Source of the DNA: Bryobacterales bacterium
GTDB lineage: Bacteria; Acidobacteriota; Terriglobia; Bryobacterales; Bryobacteraceae
DNA: 64,000 nt
NCBI GenBank assembly: GCA_020847045.1
Contig: JADLCT010000059.1
Span: 164,388-228,387, forward strand
Direction: 5' to 3'
Each line of letters begins with the position of its first letter. Within the stretch, counting starts at the first letter, position 1. The notes below the pieces were generated by a model. It did not search any database. It saw only the letters and a list, made by a program, of their open reading frames with translations, and had not been told where the DNA came from. The translations under genes and the position numbers were made by a program. Below, piece after piece: positions 62,662 to 64,000 of the stretch.

Positions 62662-63915
62662 ATGCTCATGCCAACCGGGGATAGCGTCCGCTCAGAATCC
62701 AGACTTCGAATCGCCAGTCTAGCTCTTGCCTACCCCAGCGTGGTCCAGCCCGGACTGGGGGTCTTCATTCGTTCCCGTCTTCGCGCCATGACAGGCTATG
62801 CGGAGGTGAGGGTGCTGGCTCCGGTTCCCCTGTTTGCCATCTGGAAGCCTGGCGGAGTGTGGGAAGGATTACATAAGCTCCCCCCGTTGGAGCGCGACGG
62901 CGGCCTCGAAGTGCGCAGGCCACGTTGGGGGTACATGCCAGGCGCGGGCGTGCTTCATTCCATACTCCTGTTTCTCCAAATGATCGGTCCGTTACGCCGG
63001 TTGCGCCGTGAGTTCGATTTCGATCTGATCGACGCCCACTTCGCCCACCCGGAAGGGATCGCGGCCGCTTTTCTGAGCCATTGGATGCGGCGGCCCTTCA
63101 CCATCACAATTCGTGGCTGCGAGGTGGATCATGCCAAGCCTCTGCTGCGCCGGTGCGCCATGCGCTGGGCCATGAAACGCGCCGTCCGCGTGATCGCGGT
63201 TTCGGCCCGGCTCAGCCGGTTTGCGATTTCCCTGGGCGCTGATCCCAGCCGGACCATAACGGTGCCGAATGGAGTGGATACCGCCGTGTTCTATCCACAG
63301 GACCGTGAGGAATGCCGACGCCGCCACGCCCTGCCGCCTGGACGAAAGTTCATCCTCTCGGCGGCTGTCTGGATGCCACTCAAAGGACAACTGTCCATGG
63401 TGCGCGCGTTGCGCCGCCTGATCGGGCTTGGCTACGCCGTCGATTTAGTTCTGGCCGGAAACCAGCATCAGTTTCCCGGCTATGCGGACCTGGTTCTGGC
63501 CGAGATTGCCGCGTCCGGCTTGCAAGCCCATGTCCATTGCCTGGGACACATCGCGCCGGAGTTGCTCGCCGAGCTCATGTCGGCGGCGGATGTCTTTTGT
63601 CTCGCCAGCAACCGCGAAGGCTGGCCGAACGTTGTGCATGAAGCCCAGGCCTGTGGACTCCCCTCGGTAAGCACCGACGTCGGTGGCATTCCGGATATGA
63701 TCCCTGACCCCTCCTATGGCATCATCGTGCCTATCGATGACCAGACGGCGTTGGAGGGCGCGCTGGCCCGCGCGTTAGACACGGCTTGGGACAGGGAGGC
63801 CATCGTTCGTTGGGGCCGGGCGAGGTCGTGGGATCAGGTGGGTCAGGAGGTTGTGCGCGAGATGAAGACCGCTTTAGACGAAGTTGCGGCGCCGGCAGAG
63901 CGAGGGGGGCGGTAA
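62662..63915 (+). CDS. Group 1 (GT4) glycosyltransferase
   Basis: 417 residues, GT-B. RIASLALAYPSVVQPGLGVFIRSR-type start, DLIDAHFAHPEGIAAAFL, TITIRGCEVDH, VPNGVDTAVFYP, and the donor motif SNREGWPNVVHEAQACGLP. Similar to exosortase-locus transferases of the Wzx-adjacent type. The conserved part starts close to ATG 62662; a second ATG at 62668 is possible, and the longer frame to 62521 is not protein-like. About 200 bp without a gene separates it from the methyltransferase. Confidence 0.87.
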   Translation: MLMPTGDSVRSESRLRIASLALAYPSVVQPGLGVFIRSRLRAMTGYAEVRVLAPVPLFAIWKPGGVWEGLHKLPPLERDGGLEVRRPRWGYMPGAGVLHSILLFLQMIGPLRRLRREFDFDLIDAHFAHPEGIAAAFLSHWMRRPFTITIRGCEVDHAKPLLRRCAMRWAMKRAVRVIAVSARLSRFAISLGADPSRTITVPNGVDTAVFYPQDREECRRRHALPPGRKFILSAAVWMPLKGQLSMVRALRRLIGLGYAVDLVLAGNQHQFPGYADLVLAEIAASGLQAHVHCLGHIAPELLAELMSAADVFCLASNREGWPNVVHEAQACGLPSVSTDVGGIPDMIPDPSYGIIVPIDDQTALEGALARALDTAWDREAIVRWGRARSWDQVGQEVVREMKTALDEVAAPAERGGR

Positions 63916-64000
63916 GATAGGTGGAGCCGGCCGGTGCGTGTTCCCGCCCTCGCGATGAATTCAGATTCATGGAAATAGTTCCTAACTTCACAAATGCCCA

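Noticed and set aside
63969..64000. Possible start of a gene at the right edge (ATG GAA ATA GTT CCT)
   Set aside because: Only ten codons are visible and there is no ribosome binding site.
1..64000. CRISPR arrays, insertion sequences, integrases, prophage genes
   Set aside because: No regularly spaced repeats and no transposase or integrase motifs were found on either strand.

Overview
The window looks like a chromosome segment of a high-GC acidobacterium, most probably of the Bryobacteraceae/Solibacteres type. This is inferred from the Oar-like TonB-dependent receptor, the DUF1080 and SGNH hydrolases, the Gfo/Idh/MocA C-terminus, the very large flagellins and the general protein style. No rRNA or other taxonomic marker is present. 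I saw no transposase, integrase, prophage or CRISPR array.

Region 1 (1-11.4 kb) is mixed housekeeping. It holds a Gfo/Idh/MocA end, a DUF1080 protein, a Tat-exported SGNH hydrolase, yidD, a zinc-ribbon membrane protein, an HpcH/HpaI aldolase, the overlapping set tyrS / GNAT / dihydropteroate-synthase-like, a tRNA-Lys(TTT), an SDR oxidoreductase, an Fpg/Nei glycosylase and, divergently, hrpB. It is followed by a TonB-dependent receptor that has lost its front half (11.4-13.9 kb).

Region 2 (13.9-37.4 kb) is a flagellar island. At the left end fliD and a small FliT-like gene point right. All the rest is on the minus strand, in this order of transcription: fliW, csrA, flagellin 2, flagellin 1, then 13 tightly packed or overlapping genes (31196 down to 15852). 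That operon encodes a TPR-GT41 (SPINDLY-type) glycosyltransferase, a GT2, a fused heptose-phosphate nucleotidyltransferase/phosphatase, a heptose kinase, three NAD-dependent epimerase/dehydratases, an RmlC-like epimerase, a C-methyltransferase and a CmcI-like methyltransferase, a thiamine-diphosphate E1 alpha/beta pair, and a TPR protein with a GT9-like domain. It reads as a pathway that makes an unusual, probably heptose-derived, methylated sugar and places it on flagellin. Both flagellins have sigma-28-like promoters. Flagellin 2 also has a leader hairpin with an AGGAU loop that fits a CsrA site, next to the csrA/fliW pair. Terminators follow both flagellins.

Region 3 (37.9-64 kb) is a surface/exopolysaccharide locus. 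Two giant secreted paralogues of unknown function lie in it (39236-43810 and 56561-59944); the first is coupled to a smaller secreted protein. Around them are an asparagine synthase and a second synthase-like protein without the Cys nucleophile, a DUF218 (ElyC-type) membrane protein, an exosortase-associated glycosyltransferase, more glycosyltransferases, three genes resembling WbpD/WbpE/WbpI for a 2,3-diacetamido sugar, a PaaK-like ligase, two methyltransferases and an exosortase-A-associated O-antigen ligase. The exosortase, Wzx/Wzy/Wza and the sugar dehydrogenases WbpA/WbpB are not in the window.
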